DNA from: Massilia sp. Bi118
GTDB lineage: Bacteria; Pseudomonadota; Gammaproteobacteria; Burkholderiales; Burkholderiaceae_D
Assembly (NCBI RefSeq): GCF_918697865.1
Contig: NZ_CAKKMV010000004.1
Coordinates: forward strand, 186,001-250,000
Reading direction: 5' to 3'
DNA length: 64,000 nucleotides
The notes under the pieces: generated by a model
The model's database searches: none
What the model saw: the letters and a program-made list of their open reading frames with translations, nothing else
Told to the model about the DNA's origin: nothing
Part shown: piece by piece, positions 13,531 through 21,971 of the stretch
How the letters are laid out: every line of letters starts with the position of its first letter
How positions within the stretch are numbered: the stretch's first letter is position 1
Made by a program: the position numbers and the translations under genes

Positions 13531-14904
13531 ATGATGCTTGCTCACCGCATTCGCCTCGCGCCAACCCCAGGGCAGTGTGCATATTTCGCACGCGCGGCGG
13601 GTACGATGAGACGGGTCTGGAACTGGGCGTTGGCAGAGTCGCTGCACCAAATCGCGGACCAACAGCACCCAAATATGATGGCATTGAAGAAACGGTTCAA
13701 TGCGATCAAGTACACGCACCGAGATTGGCTCGACAACGAAGGGCAACCATGGCTGCGCACTATTCACCGCGATGCCCATGCTCAGCCGTTCGCCAATCTG
13801 GCGCGGGCGTGGAGTCGGTATTTCAAGGCCATGCGCGAAAGTCGGCCTGCCTATCGACGGGTTTTCAAGAAAAAAGGGCGTTGCCGAGACAGCTTTTATG
13901 TTGCTAACGATAAGCTGCGCCTTACTGGCAAAGTAGTCGTATTGCCGAAAGTCGGACAGGTAGTGCTACGTGAACCGCTCCGATGGCCTGGCAGAATTGT
14001 GAGTGCAACCGTTAGCCGAGAGGCTGATCATTGGTTTCTCGCGGTTCTGGTCGATGTGCCCGAGCGAGTCGCTCGTCTGCGACGTCGCGGAAACGGGATA
14101 ACGGGTGTCGATTTGGGCGTGAGTGCAGCAGCGACTTTGTCCAACGGAGAAAAGATCGCTGGTCCGCGGCCCTTGAAAGCTGCTCTGCGGCGTCTCCGCA
14201 TCCGCGACCGTCGGCAGTCGCGCAAGCTCAAGGCAGCGAAAGATATTGCTCGCATCTCAGGCTCGATTCCGAAAGGTGTGCGCTTGCCTGTCTCGGCAAA
14301 CCGGACCAAAGGATCGCTTAGGCTCGCACGCTTGCACGCGCGCATTGCTCGTGTGCGGAGGGACTTTCTCCATAAGTTGACCACTCGCCTCTGTCGTGAA
14401 AACCAAATGGTGGTGATTGAGGATTTGAATGTGAAAGGCATGCTGGCGAACGCGAGATTCGCGCGTGCGATTGCTGATGTCGGATTCTATGAATTCCGCC
14501 GCCAGATCGCTTACAAGGCTCAGCGATACAGCAACATCCTAGCATTGGCGGATCGCTGGTACCCGTCCAGCAAGCTATGTTCAAGCTGTGGGAGGCGTCA
14601 CGGTGAGTTGGGAATTAGTGAACGTAGTTGGACGTGCCTGCATTGCAATGCTCGGCATGACCGTGATGTGAACGCAGCGGTCAATCTTCAACGGCTCGCA
14701 ACCAGCGCCCTTGCGGCGCAGTCTGCGCTACCCGTGGCGAGTCCGGCGACAACGCTGGGCACTGCCGTCGACATCATGTTGGAGGTAGGCGGGAAAGTTA
14801 CGCTTGTCAGGTACGAATACGGTCAACAGGACGGTTCGGGACAAGAAAAAAATGCGCTTGCTTTGTTGCGTGTTTTTGAAAGCATTCGAAGTGAAGAACG
14901 ATAG
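13531..14904 (+). CDS. tnpB: TnpB RNA-guided endonuclease of an IS1341-type (IS200/IS605) element
   Basis: A 457-residue OrfB/TnpB protein. The N-terminal helix-turn-helix-like part (about 1-110) includes RRVWNWAL. The RuvC-like nuclease is complete: Asp194 in TGVDLGVSAA, Glu297 in VVIEDLNVKG and Asp379 in HDRDVNAAVNL. The target-binding zinc finger has Cys350, Cys353, Cys369 and Cys372 (CSSCG and CLHCN). TnpB cuts DNA under guidance of an omega RNA read from the element's right end. No TnpA transposase is present nearby, so movement would need help in trans. GC is clearly lower than in neighbours. The ATG at 13531 begins the family N-terminus (MMLAHRIRLAPT); an ATG 22 codons earlier is less likely. 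Confidence 0.93.
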   Translation: MMLAHRIRLAPTPGQCAYFARAAGTMRRVWNWALAESLHQIADQQHPNMMALKKRFNAIKYTHRDWLDNEGQPWLRTIHRDAHAQPFANLARAWSRYFKAMRESRPAYRRVFKKKGRCRDSFYVANDKLRLTGKVVVLPKVGQVVLREPLRWPGRIVSATVSREADHWFLAVLVDVPERVARLRRRGNGITGVDLGVSAAATLSNGEKIAGPRPLKAALRRLRIRDRRQSRKLKAAKDIARISGSIPKGVRLPVSANRTKGSLRLARLHARIARVRRDFLHKLTTRLCRENQMVVIEDLNVKGMLANARFARAIADVGFYEFRRQIAYKAQRYSNILALADRWYPSSKLCSSCGRRHGELGISERSWTCLHCNARHDRDVNAAVNLQRLATSALAAQSALPVASPATTLGTAVDIMLEVGGKVTLVRYEYGQQDGSGQEKNALALLRVFESIRSEER

Positions 14905-14960
14905 GCATTATTTGTTTGAAATTGGGGTTACCTATGCGTTAGGGCGGACTCACGCCCGCT
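14780..14960 (+). ncRNA. Expected position of the TnpB omega RNA / right end (approximate)
   Basis: In TnpB elements the guide RNA covers the 3' end of tnpB and the right end of the element. Here the tail of the gene and the first bases after its stop are AT-richer than the flanking host DNA. A small hairpin, GGGCG-GACTCA-CGCCC, lies at 14942-14957. The limits given are an estimate by position, not read from a known RNA family. Confidence 0.3.
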
Positions 14961-15200
14961 CGCATATCACGGCGCGCAATTTTGCCGTCGACACTGCCCA
15001 GCAGAGCTATACGATGAAGTAGGCAGGGCCTTCCCGGGCCGTGACCGGCGGTCCAGGAATTGTCGAGAAAGTTGACATTCAATGTAACCGGCGGCGATAC
15101 ATCATTCTTAAGTCCTTGAATGCAAAGCAGATCGGGTAGCTGGCACTGAACTTGCTCAAGCTCGCTTGTCACGCAAGCCAACCAGACCACAAGGACAGAC
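14905..15200. other. Intergenic region between the TnpB element and the PEP-CTERM gene
   Basis: About 300 bp without a convincing gene. It holds the GGGCG/CGCCC hairpin at 14942-14957, a C/G-rich palindromic patch near 15027-15040 (CCTTCCCGGGCC) and the candidate promoter at 15072-15101. The right boundary of the TnpB element probably falls in the first part. An opposite-strand frame of 146 codons crosses it but has no family features and runs into the PEP-CTERM signal peptide region. Confidence 0.5.
15072..15101 (+). promoter_or_regulatory. Candidate sigma-70 promoter for the PEP-CTERM gene
   Basis: A consensus -35 TTGACA (15072-15077) is followed after 18 bases by GATACA (15096-15101), a fair -10. 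The 5' leader would then be about 95 bases. Confidence 0.4.
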
Positions 15201-15866
15201 ATGAAAACCACGTTCGTTCGCGCCCTGATCGCCGGCTGCATCGGTTTCGCCGCCATGGGCCAGGCCCAGGCGACCCCAATCACGTCCACCTCCTCGCTGA
15301 CCGGCGGCGGCCTGGTGTTCGACAATTTCGGCTGCGTGATCAGCAAGGGCGGCTTCTCCGCCAAGCCGACCAACTGCAATCAGATCGACGTCGGCGCCGG
15401 CGCCGGCAGTCTGGATTTCACCAGCCAGTTCAAGGCGACGACGCTGAGCTTCGACAATGTGCTGCTGCGCTACCGCGTAAGCAGTGGCGGTCCGGGCATC
15501 AGCGCGGTCCAGCTTGCCTTTGACGGCAGCTTCTTCGGCATCTCGGTGGCCTCGGTGACGGAAACGATCCGCGATGCGAGCGGCAAGGTGGTCGGCCGCA
15601 TGACCGTCAGCTGTTCGCCGCTCGGCTGCGACCAGGAGGATCCGGGCTACGGCTGGTTCGACATTCCGCTGGACGGCGTGTTCGACGAGCTGTACATCAC
15701 AAAGGCGATCAATGTCTCGGCCGGCATCGGTTCGGCGACCATCACCCAGGTACGCCAGGGCTTCACCCTGGACGCGGATGTTCCCGAACCGGGTTCGCTG
15801 GCGCTGCTGGCGCTGGGCCTGCTTGGCGCCGGCGCCGCGTCCCGCCGGAGCCGCAAAGGCGTCTGA
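15201..15866 (+). CDS. PEP-CTERM sorting domain protein
   Basis: A 221-residue secreted protein. It has an N-terminal signal peptide (MKTTFVRALIAGCIGFAAMG, cleavage near AQA), a beta-rich middle with two Cys pairs (FGCVI, PTNCNQ, VSCSPLGCDQ) and the C-terminal tripartite sorting signal: VPEPGS, a hydrophobic helix LALLALGLLGAGAA and a basic tail RRSRK. The EpsH/XrtA-type exosortase recognises this tail and the protein is sent to the envelope or exopolysaccharide matrix. The exosortase itself is not in this window. The middle domain is not recognised. It stands directly before an lpxD gene with an 80-bp gap. Confidence 0.93.
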   Translation: MKTTFVRALIAGCIGFAAMGQAQATPITSTSSLTGGGLVFDNFGCVISKGGFSAKPTNCNQIDVGAGAGSLDFTSQFKATTLSFDNVLLRYRVSSGGPGISAVQLAFDGSFFGISVASVTETIRDASGKVVGRMTVSCSPLGCDQEDPGYGWFDIPLDGVFDELYITKAINVSAGIGSATITQVRQGFTLDADVPEPGSLALLALGLLGAGAASRRSRKGV

Positions 15867-15946
15867 CCGGACGCAAGCCGCAGGTCCGAACCGGGCTCGC
15901 GGGCGCGCTGTCCAAACCCGCATGGACAAGCGCGGAGGGCCACGGC

Positions 15947-16987
15947 ATGGGGATGCGCATAGGCGAACTGGTTGAGCGTTTCGGCGGGCAACTGCAGGGC
16001 GACCCGGACACGGAAGTCAGGTCCATCGCGCCGCTCGAACGCGCTGGCCCGGCGGACATCAGTTTCCTCGGCACCGGCAAGCTGCGCGCCCAGGCCGCGC
16101 ACAGCCGGGCGGGCGCGCTGATCCTGTCGCCGCTGGACGAGCCCGAGGTGGCGGGGAGTCATGAGGGCGCGCGCATCCTTACCGGCAATCCCTACGCCTA
16201 CTTCGCCCGCACGGCGCAACTGCTGGCGCCGAAGGAAGCGCCGCGGGCCGGCATCCACCCGTCCGCCGCCGTCCACGAGAGCGCACGCGTGGATCCCTCG
16301 GCCTGGGTCGGTCCCCACGTCACCTTGGAGGCAGGCGCCGTTATCGAGGCCGGGGCCGTCGTCGATGCCGGCTGCTACATCGGCCGCGAGGCGCTGGTCG
16401 GCGAACACACACATTTCTTCGCCAACGTCAGCTTCCTGGCGCGCTGCGTCATTGGGGCGCGCGGCGTCGTCCATTCCGGCGCGGTGATCGGCGGCGACGG
16501 CTTCGGCTTCGCCGTGGACGAGGGCGTCTACATCAAGATCCCGCAGACCGGCCGGGTGCTGATCGGCGACGACGTCGACATCGGCGCCAGCACCACCATC
16601 GACCGCGGCGCCATGGACGACACCGTCATCGAGGATGGCGTCAAGCTCGACAACCAGATCCAGATCGGCCACAACTGCCATATCGGCGCGCACACGGCGA
16701 TGGCCGGCTGCGTGGGCGTGGCGGGCAGCGCCGTCATCGGCAAGTACTGCACCTTCGGCGGCGCGGCCATGGTCAACGGCCATATCACGATTGCCGACCA
16801 CGTGCACATCACCGCCGGCACCCTGGTCTCGAACTCGATCGCCGAGCCGGGGCGCTATACGGGCTTCTATCCGATCGCGCCGAATGCGGAGTGGGAGCGC
16901 AATGCGGCGCTGGTGCGCAATCTGTCTTCGCTGCGCGCCAGGATCCGGGCGCTGGAAAAAGAGCTCAAGGCGCTGGAGGGGCGCTAG
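15947..16987 (+). CDS. lpxD: UDP-3-O-(3-hydroxyacyl)glucosamine N-acyltransferase (LpxD)
   Basis: A 346-residue cytoplasmic enzyme of lipid A synthesis that adds a hydroxyacyl chain to the 2-amino group of UDP-3-O-acyl-glucosamine. The N-terminal uridine-binding domain (about 1-100) is followed by a left-handed beta-helix of hexapeptide repeats (about 105-310), with GGDGFGFAVDEG, IDRGAMDDTVI and the catalytic histidine region QIGHNCHIG. The C-terminal helix (RARIRALEKELKAL) matches the LpxD trimer tail. GGAGGG lies 7 bases before the ATG. The usual neighbours (skp, fabZ, lpxA, lpxB) are absent, so this may be a second copy. The last 23 bp overlap the convergent kinase gene. Confidence 0.93.
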   Translation: MGMRIGELVERFGGQLQGDPDTEVRSIAPLERAGPADISFLGTGKLRAQAAHSRAGALILSPLDEPEVAGSHEGARILTGNPYAYFARTAQLLAPKEAPRAGIHPSAAVHESARVDPSAWVGPHVTLEAGAVIEAGAVVDAGCYIGREALVGEHTHFFANVSFLARCVIGARGVVHSGAVIGGDGFGFAVDEGVYIKIPQTGRVLIGDDVDIGASTTIDRGAMDDTVIEDGVKLDNQIQIGHNCHIGAHTAMAGCVGVAGSAVIGKYCTFGGAAMVNGHITIADHVHITAGTLVSNSIAEPGRYTGFYPIAPNAEWERNAALVRNLSSLRARIRALEKELKALEGR

Positions 16988-19208
16988 CGGCGGCGGTCGG
17001 GGCCAGCGCGCGCAGCAGGTCCTCGAGCGAGGCCGGCTTGGTCAGGTGCAGGTCGAAGCCGGCCTTTACCGCGCGATCGAGGTCGGCCTGCTGGCCATAG
17101 CCGGACAGGGCCACCAGGCGCAGGCCGGCGCCGTACTGACGGCGCAGCAGGAGGGCGAGCGCATAGCCGTCCATGTCGGGCAGGCCGATGTCGAGGATGG
17201 CGACCCGCGGCAGTGCCGTGGGCAAGCCGGCGGGCAGGAAGCTGCGCGCGGTGGCCAGGGCCTGGGCCGCGGTGTGCGCGACCTCGACGGTGTGGCCGAG
17301 CTGGCGCAGCAGGCTGGCGGTGCCGGCTGCGGCATCTTCGTTGTCGTCCACCAGCAGGATGGCGCAGGGCTCTTGTTCCGCTGCCGGTGCGGCGTTCGGG
17401 ACTTGCGCATGCGCGGCGGCGAGCGGCAGCGCGACCTCGAAGCGGCTGCCGTGGCCAGGGCCTTCGCTGGCGGCGTTGACGCTGCCGCCGTGCAGTTCGA
17501 CGATCTTGCGCACGATCGCCAGCCCCAGGCCCAGGCCGCCGGTGCGGCGCGCCAGCGGCTGCGGCGCCTGGTAGAAAGGTTCGAAGACGCGCGACAGCAG
17601 GCCGGCATCCATGCCGATGCCGTTGTCCTGGACCGAGAGCCGGGCCAGGCCGGCGGCCTCGTCGGCGGCCAGTTCGATATGGGTGGCGCTGCTGCCGAAG
17701 CGGGCGGCATTGGACAGCAGGTTGTTCAGCACCTGCACCAGGCGGCTGTCGTCGCCCAGGATCCAGACGGCGTCCGGCGCGGCCAGCGTGATGGCGTGGC
17801 CGGGCAGGGCGGCGACGGCGTGGCGCACGGTTTCGGCGAGGTTGAGCGGGCGCAGTTCCAGCTGCAGCTTGCCGGAAGCGATGCGCGAGACGTCCAGCAA
17901 GTCGTCGACCAGGCGCTTCAGGTGGGTGACCTGGCGCCGCATGATGGCGCGTTCGCGGCGCGCGCCGGGCTCGTCGCGCATGTCCATCAGGTCGAGGGAG
18001 GCGACGATGGGGCTGAGCGGGTTGCGCAGTTCGTGGCCGAGCACGGCAAGGAATTCATCCTTGGCCTGGCCGGCTTCGCGCGCCTGGTCGAGCGCCTGTT
18101 CCAGTGAGCTTAGCAGTGTGGAGCGTTCCTGCTCGCGGCGGGCGCGCTGGCGGCCGGCGGCTTCGAGCGCCCGCCCCATGCGGCCGAGTTCGCGGATGCG
18201 CGCATGCGGCACGCTGACCGGGCGGCCGGCGCCCAGCGCTGCGGCGGCGCGCCGCAAGCCGTTGAAGGCGCCGACGATGCGGTTCGACAGCCAGTAGGCC
18301 AGGGCGATGCAGACTGCCAGCGAGATGGCGATGCCGGCGGCGTAGACGGCGATGCCTTCGAAGAAGCCGGCGCGCAGGGTGGCCATCGGGGTATTCGTGA
18401 CCACCGTCCAGCCGTAGCGCGACATGCTGCTGTAGGCGGTGGCCACGAGGTCGCCTTCCTTGGTCAGCGTGGCGCCGGCGCCCTCCAGGCCGTTCTTGCG
18501 TATCAGCTCGCGCAGGGCCGGCGTGATCGGCTGGGTGACGAAGCGTTCCTGGTTTTTCGAGCGCGCCACGATATGGCCGGAAGCGTCGATCACGGCGATC
18601 AGGGAATCGGCGGGGGCCCGCTGGCGCTCGATGACGCGCAGGATGCGGTCCGGTTTGACGATGGCGCTGAGTACGAAGGCGTGGCCGTGGGTATCGGTGA
18701 CAGGAATGCGCACCGGCACCGCGGCGCGCCCGGCCTTGCCGCGCACGATGCGGCCGACCACCGCGCGGTGCAGGCTGAGCGCCTGCTGCAGGCTGTCAGG
18801 ATCGGCCAGGGCGGGCGCCTCGGCGCCGAAGGGCGCATTGGTGCGGAACACCGTTTTGCCCTCATGGTCGGCCAGGAATACGCCGAGCCACTCCGGCTGG
18901 GCCCTGGCTTGTGTGCTGGCCACCTCGTAGAAGGCGCGTACGTCGCCGGCCACCATCGCCGGGCTCTGCGCCATGGTCGACAGCGCCGCCACCGAGGAAT
19001 CGAGTTCGGCGTCGACAGCGCTGGACAGGGCCCGCGCCATGTCCAGCAAGGCGCGCTCCTGCTCGCGCTGGCGGTACTCGCTGGCCACGTGGATGCTCCA
19101 GATGCCGAGCAGGGCGAGCGGCAGCAGGCCGATCGCCGTCAGCAGGACCAGCAGGTGGCGTAGCGGCAGCGTGCGGCTGCGGGGAGATGGCATGCGGAGC
19201 CCGGGCAA
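16965..19208 (-). CDS. Hybrid sensor histidine kinase / response regulator
   Basis: A 747-residue inner-membrane protein. A first membrane helix (about 18-40) and a second (about 283-308) enclose a periplasmic Cache-like sensor of about 240 residues. A linker of HAMP type (RIVGAFNGLRRAAAAL) follows. HisKA has its phosphorylated His near residue 392 in VLGHELRNPLSPI; the HATPase domain shows LNNLLSNAARF, DNGIGM and GGLGLGLAIV. A C-terminal receiver (about 615-740) has VDDNED, the Asp in AILDIGLPDMDG and LTKP. There is no separate output regulator nearby, so it probably signals to another protein. It is convergent with lpxD. Confidence 0.92.
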   Translation of the reverse strand: MPGLRMPSPRSRTLPLRHLLVLLTAIGLLPLALLGIWSIHVASEYRQREQERALLDMARALSSAVDAELDSSVAALSTMAQSPAMVAGDVRAFYEVASTQARAQPEWLGVFLADHEGKTVFRTNAPFGAEAPALADPDSLQQALSLHRAVVGRIVRGKAGRAAVPVRIPVTDTHGHAFVLSAIVKPDRILRVIERQRAPADSLIAVIDASGHIVARSKNQERFVTQPITPALRELIRKNGLEGAGATLTKEGDLVATAYSSMSRYGWTVVTNTPMATLRAGFFEGIAVYAAGIAISLAVCIALAYWLSNRIVGAFNGLRRAAAALGAGRPVSVPHARIRELGRMGRALEAAGRQRARREQERSTLLSSLEQALDQAREAGQAKDEFLAVLGHELRNPLSPIVASLDLMDMRDEPGARRERAIMRRQVTHLKRLVDDLLDVSRIASGKLQLELRPLNLAETVRHAVAALPGHAITLAAPDAVWILGDDSRLVQVLNNLLSNAARFGSSATHIELAADEAAGLARLSVQDNGIGMDAGLLSRVFEPFYQAPQPLARRTGGLGLGLAIVRKIVELHGGSVNAASEGPGHGSRFEVALPLAAAHAQVPNAAPAAEQEPCAILLVDDNEDAAAGTASLLRQLGHTVEVAHTAAQALATARSFLPAGLPTALPRVAILDIGLPDMDGYALALLLRRQYGAGLRLVALSGYGQQADLDRAVKAGFDLHLTKPASLEDLLRALAPTAAASAPPAP

Positions 19209-19230
19209 GAATCGGTAGAAATGCGGAAGA

Positions 19231-19263
19231 AAAAAAAGCGCTCCGGGCGTGGGAGCGCTTTCT
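19231..19263 (-). terminator. Rho-independent terminator after the parvulin genes
   Basis: A perfect 10-bp stem, AAAGCGCTCC with GGAGCGCTTT (19235-19244 and 19252-19261) around a 7-base loop. On the minus strand it is followed by an uninterrupted T-run (from the plus-strand A-run 19229-19237). It stands 20 bases after the stop of the minus-strand PPIase gene. Confidence 0.88.
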
Positions 19264-19280
19264 GGGTCAGGCAGGGCAGA

Positions 19281-20060
19281 TTACTGGATCTTTGCCTTGT
19301 TCATCAGCTGTTCGCGGTAGGCTGCCAGCTTGCGCTGCTGCAGCTGCTCCGCGACCTGCTGCTTGACTTCTTCCAGCGGCGGGATCTTGGCTGCGCGGGT
19401 GTCTTCCAGCTTGATCACGTGGTAGCCGTACTGGGTCTTGACCGGGGTTTCGGTGATCGCGCCTTTTTGCAGCGAGGTCATGGCCTTCGAGAACTCAGGC
19501 ACGAAGGAAGCCGGGTTTGCCCAGTCCAGGTCGCCGCCGTTGTTGGCCGAGCCCGGGTCTTTCGACTGCTTGGCCAGATCTTCGAACTTGGCGCCGCCTT
19601 TCAGCTTGGCGATGATGGCCTTGGCTTCGTCTTCGGTGGCCACCAGGATGTGGCGGGCGTGGTATTCCTTGTCGCCGACCTGTGCCTTGAACTTGTTGTA
19701 CTCGGCGGTGATGTCCGCGTCCTTGACCGGGTTCTTCTTGATGTAGTCAGCCAGCATCGCATTGATGATGATGCTCTGGCGGGCATTGTCGATCGCGTTC
19801 TTGACTTCCGGACGGGTGCCGATGCCTTGCTTGTCGGCTTCCTGGATCAGGACTTCACGGCCGATCAGGTCCTTCTTGATCGCATCGCGCAGTTGCGGCG
19901 AATCGGTGGCCTTGCCCTGGGCAACGACTTGCTTGACGACCTGGTCGACCTTGGCCGCGGGGATGGGCTTGCCATTGACGGTCGCGACGTTTTGTGCGAA
20001 CGACGGCAGGGCTACCATCGCGGTCATGGCTAACAACAGGCGGGCTGGCTTCACAATCAT
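19281..20060 (-). CDS. Periplasmic peptidyl-prolyl cis-trans isomerase, parvulin (PpiC/SurA) type, copy 2
   Basis: A 259-residue secreted chaperone-isomerase. A signal peptide ends near FAQ (residue 22). A SurA-like N-terminal helical region (about 25-125) precedes the rotamase domain (about 130-225): YHARHILVATEDEAKAII, GGAKFEDLAKQSKD, GGDLDW and YGYHVIKLED. It helps fold outer-membrane and periplasmic proteins. It is about 70 per cent similar by eye to the next gene upstream, so the two are a tandem duplication on the same strand. A 78-bp gap separates them and a terminator follows. Confidence 0.93.
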   Translation of the reverse strand: MIVKPARLLLAMTAMVALPSFAQNVATVNGKPIPAAKVDQVVKQVVAQGKATDSPQLRDAIKKDLIGREVLIQEADKQGIGTRPEVKNAIDNARQSIIINAMLADYIKKNPVKDADITAEYNKFKAQVGDKEYHARHILVATEDEAKAIIAKLKGGAKFEDLAKQSKDPGSANNGGDLDWANPASFVPEFSKAMTSLQKGAITETPVKTQYGYHVIKLEDTRAAKIPPLEEVKQQVAEQLQQRKLAAYREQLMNKAKIQ

Positions 20061-20138
20061 TTATTCGATCCTATCTAAACACAAAAGTCGCAACGCGACG
20101 AAAACCGGCGGCGTGAAGGCCACCGGTGATGCACCATC

Positions 20139-20930
20139 TTACTGCACCTTTGCCTTTTTGACCATTTCCTCTTGGTACGAGGCCAGCTTACGCTGGGTCA
20201 GGGCGTCGGCGATCTGCGGTTTGACTTCATCCAGCGTCGGCAGTTTCGCGGCGCGGACGTCGTCCAGCTTGATGACGTGGTAGCCGACCTGGGTCTTGAC
20301 CGGCTTCTCGGTCACCTGGCCTTTTTGCAGGCCGGTGAAGCCGGCTGCGAATTCAGGCGGGAAGGAGGACGGGCTGGCCCAGTCCAGGTCGCCGCCGTTG
20401 TTGGCGGTGCCGGTGTCCTTCGACTGCTTGGCCAGGTCTTCGAACTTGGCGCCGCCCTTGATCTTGGCGATGATGGCGTTGGCGTCGGCTTCGTTTTCCA
20501 CCAGGATGTGGCGCACGTGGTATTCCTTGTCGCCGGTCTGCTTGGTGAAGCGGTCGTATTCGGCCTTGATGTCGGCGTCGCTGACCGGGTGCTTGGTGAC
20601 GTAATCCTTGGCCAGGGCGTTGATCACGATGGTCTGGCGGGCGTTCTCCAGCGCCTGCTTGACTTCCGGATTCTTGTCGTAGCCCTGCTTGACGGCTTCC
20701 TGCATCATCACTTCACGTGCGATCAGGTCCTTCTTGATCGCTTCGCGCAGTTGCGGCGAATCGGTGGCCTGGCCCTGGGCCACGACCTGCTTGACCATCT
20801 GGTCGGCGCGCGAGGACGGGATGGCCTTGCCGTTGACGACGGCGAGGTTCTGGGCGAAGGACGACGAGCTTGCGAAAGACGCGGCGATAGCGATCAGGGC
20901 TAACAGCAGCCGTGCTGGCTTAAAAGTCAT
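20139..20930 (-). CDS. Periplasmic peptidyl-prolyl cis-trans isomerase, parvulin type, copy 1
   Basis: A 263-residue paralogue of the gene at 19281. The signal peptide ends at SSSFAQ (about residue 27). The rotamase core shows YHVRHILVENEADANAII, GGAKFEDLAKQSKDTG, GGDLDWASP and VGYHVIKLDD. Both copies share VNGK.IP...D..VKQVVAQG near the mature N-terminus and a basic C-terminal tail. AGGAAC precedes the ATG by 4 bases. It probably opens a two-gene transcript with the downstream copy. Lies after bolA-yciB-msrB on the same strand, a common betaproteobacterial neighbourhood. Confidence 0.93.
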   Translation of the reverse strand: MTFKPARLLLALIAIAASFASSSSFAQNLAVVNGKAIPSSRADQMVKQVVAQGQATDSPQLREAIKKDLIAREVMMQEAVKQGYDKNPEVKQALENARQTIVINALAKDYVTKHPVSDADIKAEYDRFTKQTGDKEYHVRHILVENEADANAIIAKIKGGAKFEDLAKQSKDTGTANNGGDLDWASPSSFPPEFAAGFTGLQKGQVTEKPVKTQVGYHVIKLDDVRAAKLPTLDEVKPQIADALTQRKLASYQEEMVKKAKVQ

Positions 20931-21030
20931 GGTGGTTCCTGTGAGGGGGTTGCTTGGACGAGATTTGATTAGTTCTTGTAATACGTAGCAGATTTTCGAA
21001 CAGATTACTTAAGACTTCCTGAAGGCTGGC

Positions 21031-21306
21031 TTACGACAGTTCTGATGGTGCAATGGCGGTGATCGCAAGTGCGTGAATGTCGGTATGCATCATGCCTTGC
21101 ACGGCATCATACACCAGCCGATGGCGCATGACGAGCCTCAGGCCTTCGAAGCGTTCCGAAACGATTTTCACGCTGTAATGGCCCCCGCCGGAGGCCGCGC
21201 CGGCATGGCCGGCGTGCAGGTGGGAGTCGTCGTTGACCTCGAGTTTCGATGGGCTCAGCGCGGCCTGCAGCAGCTCGCGGATGCGCTCGGGACGGGCCTG
21301 GCTCAT
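21031..21306 (-). CDS. bolA: BolA family protein
   Basis: A 91-residue protein of the BolA family. It begins MSQARPERIRELLQAAL and has the family features SPSKLEVNDDSHLHAGH (with the conserved DDSHLHAGH), GHYSVKIVSERFEGL, HRLVYDAVQGMM and the HALAI.A end. BolA proteins partner with monothiol glutaredoxins in iron-sulfur trafficking and influence cell shape and stress genes. Its ATG overlaps the yciB stop as ATGA (21303-21306), so it is translationally coupled to yciB. Confidence 0.93.
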   Translation of the reverse strand: MSQARPERIRELLQAALSPSKLEVNDDSHLHAGHAGAASGGGHYSVKIVSERFEGLRLVMRHRLVYDAVQGMMHTDIHALAITAIAPSELS

Positions 21307-21944
21307 GCGTCCCCCTGCTCGTGTTCCTGGATGTGCTTGGACAGCATCAGGGTCTGGATGACGATGAAGGCGAAGAAGATGCCGGTGACGCCGAACAGTT
21401 TGAAGCTGACCCAGGCGCTGAAGTTGTCCTTGAAGACCACGAAGGCCATGAACAGGTTCAGCACGCCGACCAGGGCGAAGAAGGCCATCCAGGCGACGTT
21501 GACCTTGGGCCAGACCGATTCCGGCAGCTTGATCTGGGCTTCCATCACCTTGCGGATCAGGTTGTTGCCGAAGCCCACTTGGCCGACGAACAGGGCCAGC
21601 GCAAAAGCCCAGTACAGGATGGTCGGCTTCCAGAGGATGAATTTCTCGTCGTGGAAGTAGATGGTGGCGCCGCCCATCACGGCGATCACGCCCAGCGAAA
21701 GCCACAGGGTGCCGTCGACCTTGCGGCCGCGCACGATCAGATAGGCGATCTGCAGGACGGTGGCGACGATGCCGACCGCGGTGGCCAGCATGATCGGCGA
21801 TTGCGCCGGGGTCAGGGCGCCGCCCGCCACCAGCCAGCCCAGGGTCTGGACGGCGAGGGCGTGCGCGGCTTCCTGGTTGCCGTCGGCAATCTTGAAGACG
21901 GCGAAGAAGAGAATGACCGGGAACAGGTCGAACAGGAATTTCAT
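21303..21944 (-). CDS. yciB: Septation protein A / inner-membrane protein YciB
   Basis: A 213-residue polytopic membrane protein with about six hydrophobic helices. It begins MKFLFDLFPVILFFAVFK, the family signature, and continues DGTLWLSLGVIAVMGGATIYFHDEKFILWKPTILYWAF and NNLIRKVM. YciB (IspZ) proteins act in cell-envelope elongation and division. The gene ends in an ATGA overlap with bolA, and msrB lies 27 bp upstream on the same strand, suggesting an msrB-yciB-bolA transcript. Confidence 0.95.
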   Translation of the reverse strand: MKFLFDLFPVILFFAVFKIADGNQEAAHALAVQTLGWLVAGGALTPAQSPIMLATAVGIVATVLQIAYLIVRGRKVDGTLWLSLGVIAVMGGATIYFHDEKFILWKPTILYWAFALALFVGQVGFGNNLIRKVMEAQIKLPESVWPKVNVAWMAFFALVGVLNLFMAFVVFKDNFSAWVSFKLFGVTGIFFAFIVIQTLMLSKHIQEHEQGDA

Positions 21945-21971
21945 GCGAGTGCGGTTCGTTGAAAATGCGTA

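Noticed and set aside
13531..14904. Reading the TnpB gene as a Cas12 CRISPR nuclease
   Set aside because: Size (457 residues) and domain order fit TnpB, and there is no CRISPR array or cas1/2.
14939..15379. A 146-codon minus-strand frame between TnpB and the PEP-CTERM gene
   Set aside because: No ribosome site, no motif, and it runs into the antisense of the PEP-CTERM signal peptide.
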